Assembly: GCA_965221755.1 (NCBI GenBank) | Contig: OZ244921.1 | Coordinates: 496,001 to 560,000 of the forward strand | Source of the DNA: Azophilus sp965221755 | GTDB taxonomy: Bacteria > Pseudomonadota > Gammaproteobacteria > Pseudomonadales > Azotimanducaceae | Length of the DNA stretch: 64,000 nucleotides | Reading direction: 5' to 3' | Shown: in pieces, positions 63,776 through 64,000 of the stretch | Layout: each line of letters starts with the position of its first letter | Position numbering within the stretch: the first letter of the stretch is position 1 | The notes under the pieces: model-generated | Databases searched by the model: none | What the model was told of the DNA's origin: nothing | The model's input: the letters and a program-made list of their open reading frames with translations, nothing else | Made by a program: the position numbers and the translations under genes

Positions 63776-63974
63776 ATGAAATACCAGCACAACGCGAGCG
63801 ACGACAGCTTGACTACCCCCCCCCCCCCCCAATTCGGGCAACTCCGCCGACAACCGCAGCGGCGAATCCCGCAAACGCCCCTGGTGCCCGCCGACCGTCA
63901 AAACGGTTGCACTGGACCAGACATTCTCTGGTCCAAACAGAAGCCCAAATACTGAGAATGAAACCATGACTTGA
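63776..63974 (+). CDS. RiPP precursor 6, phase-off and truncated tail
   Basis: ATG 63776 follows GAGG by 9 bases and reads MKYQHNASDDSLTT, then a 15-C tract (63816-63830). As given it continues QFGQLRRQPQ to an unrelated end. With 14 or 17 C it joins NSGNSADNRSGESRKRPWCP, then PTVKTVALDQTFSGPNRSPN and ends TENETMT at 63974. The tail is close to precursor 1 in DNA but stops where precursor 1 has Tyr, so Tyr and the final Ser are lost. The leader motif is WCPP instead of WHPP. Confidence 0.7.
63816..63830. repeat. poly-C tract, 15 C
   Basis: In precursor 6. Out of frame as given; 14 or 17 C is in frame. Confidence 0.9.
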
Positions 63975-64000
63975 TTTCCTATGTCCTTGTCTTGAAGTTG

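Overview
The window is a high-GC stretch of a gammaproteobacterial chromosome. The phylum-level call rests on conserved gene order. One block runs on the minus strand as ndk-rlmN-rodZ-hisS-yfgM-bamB-der, with pilF and ispG missing from the usual order. A second block is queA-tgt-yajC-secD-secF. TrmJ and SuhB lie close to an IscS-type cysteine desulfurase. Coding is dense, with many ATGA or GTGA stop-start overlaps. The genus cannot be named from the sequence; an uncultured, possibly marine or host-associated lineage is a guess.

Layout. 1-9.3 kb: the 3' part of an RND efflux pump, a double-glycine-leader peptide with a small membrane protein, a methyltransferase, a serine hydrolase, an acyl-CoA dehydrogenase and an alpha/beta hydrolase. 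9.4-13.7 kb: an aldo/keto reductase, NhaA, and a broken multi-frameshift gene interrupted by a 24-base C tract. 13.9-24.3 kb: tRNA-Asp and tRNA-Val, a lipoprotein-type PIMT, an AbiEi-Fic fusion with three 24-bp-spaced operator-like repeats, a POT peptide transporter, a dienelactone-hydrolase-like enzyme, a TonB receptor, an M23 peptidase and a Uma2-like nuclease. 24.3-31.1 kb: the der-to-ndk block. 31.5-46.9 kb: a crotonase, IscS, an ATPase, an SDR, an SRPBCC protein, TrmJ and SuhB, a gene-remnant region, the sec/queuosine operon and a lipoprotein flavoenzyme. 47.3-64.0 kb: tRNA-Leu followed by an accessory RiPP (lasso-like) island.

The island is the main point of interest. It encodes an ABC exporter, a PqqD-type leader-binding protein, an HPr-kinase-like kinase, an asparagine-synthetase-like cyclase (one complete copy and one truncated duplicate), two sulfotransferases, a GT8-like glycosyltransferase and five short precursor genes. 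Four precursors share an almost identical leader with a W-H/C-P-P motif; the fifth has a related W-x-x-P leader. Every precursor carries a run of 14-18 C bases a few codons after its start. In the sequence as given only one of the five (56783-56971) is in frame through its tract. The other four would become full precursors by changing the tract by one or two bases. A secreted protein in the same island has a 21-C tract in its signal peptide and is also out of frame. This looks like a phase-variable set of RiPP precursors served by one set of tailoring enzymes. No lasso B2 transglutaminase-like protease is visible here, so the product class is inferred, not shown.

Other features of the island are a perfect 22-bp-TIR fold-back MITE, a shared precursor promoter (TTGYRY-N16/17-TAYSAT), a segmental duplication, a truncated transposase, VapBC- and HigBA-type toxin-antitoxin pairs and fragments of other genes. 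Together they indicate active rearrangement. A separate dispersed palindromic (REP-like) repeat built on GGAGTTTCGC...GCGAAACTCC occurs in many intergenic gaps outside the island.
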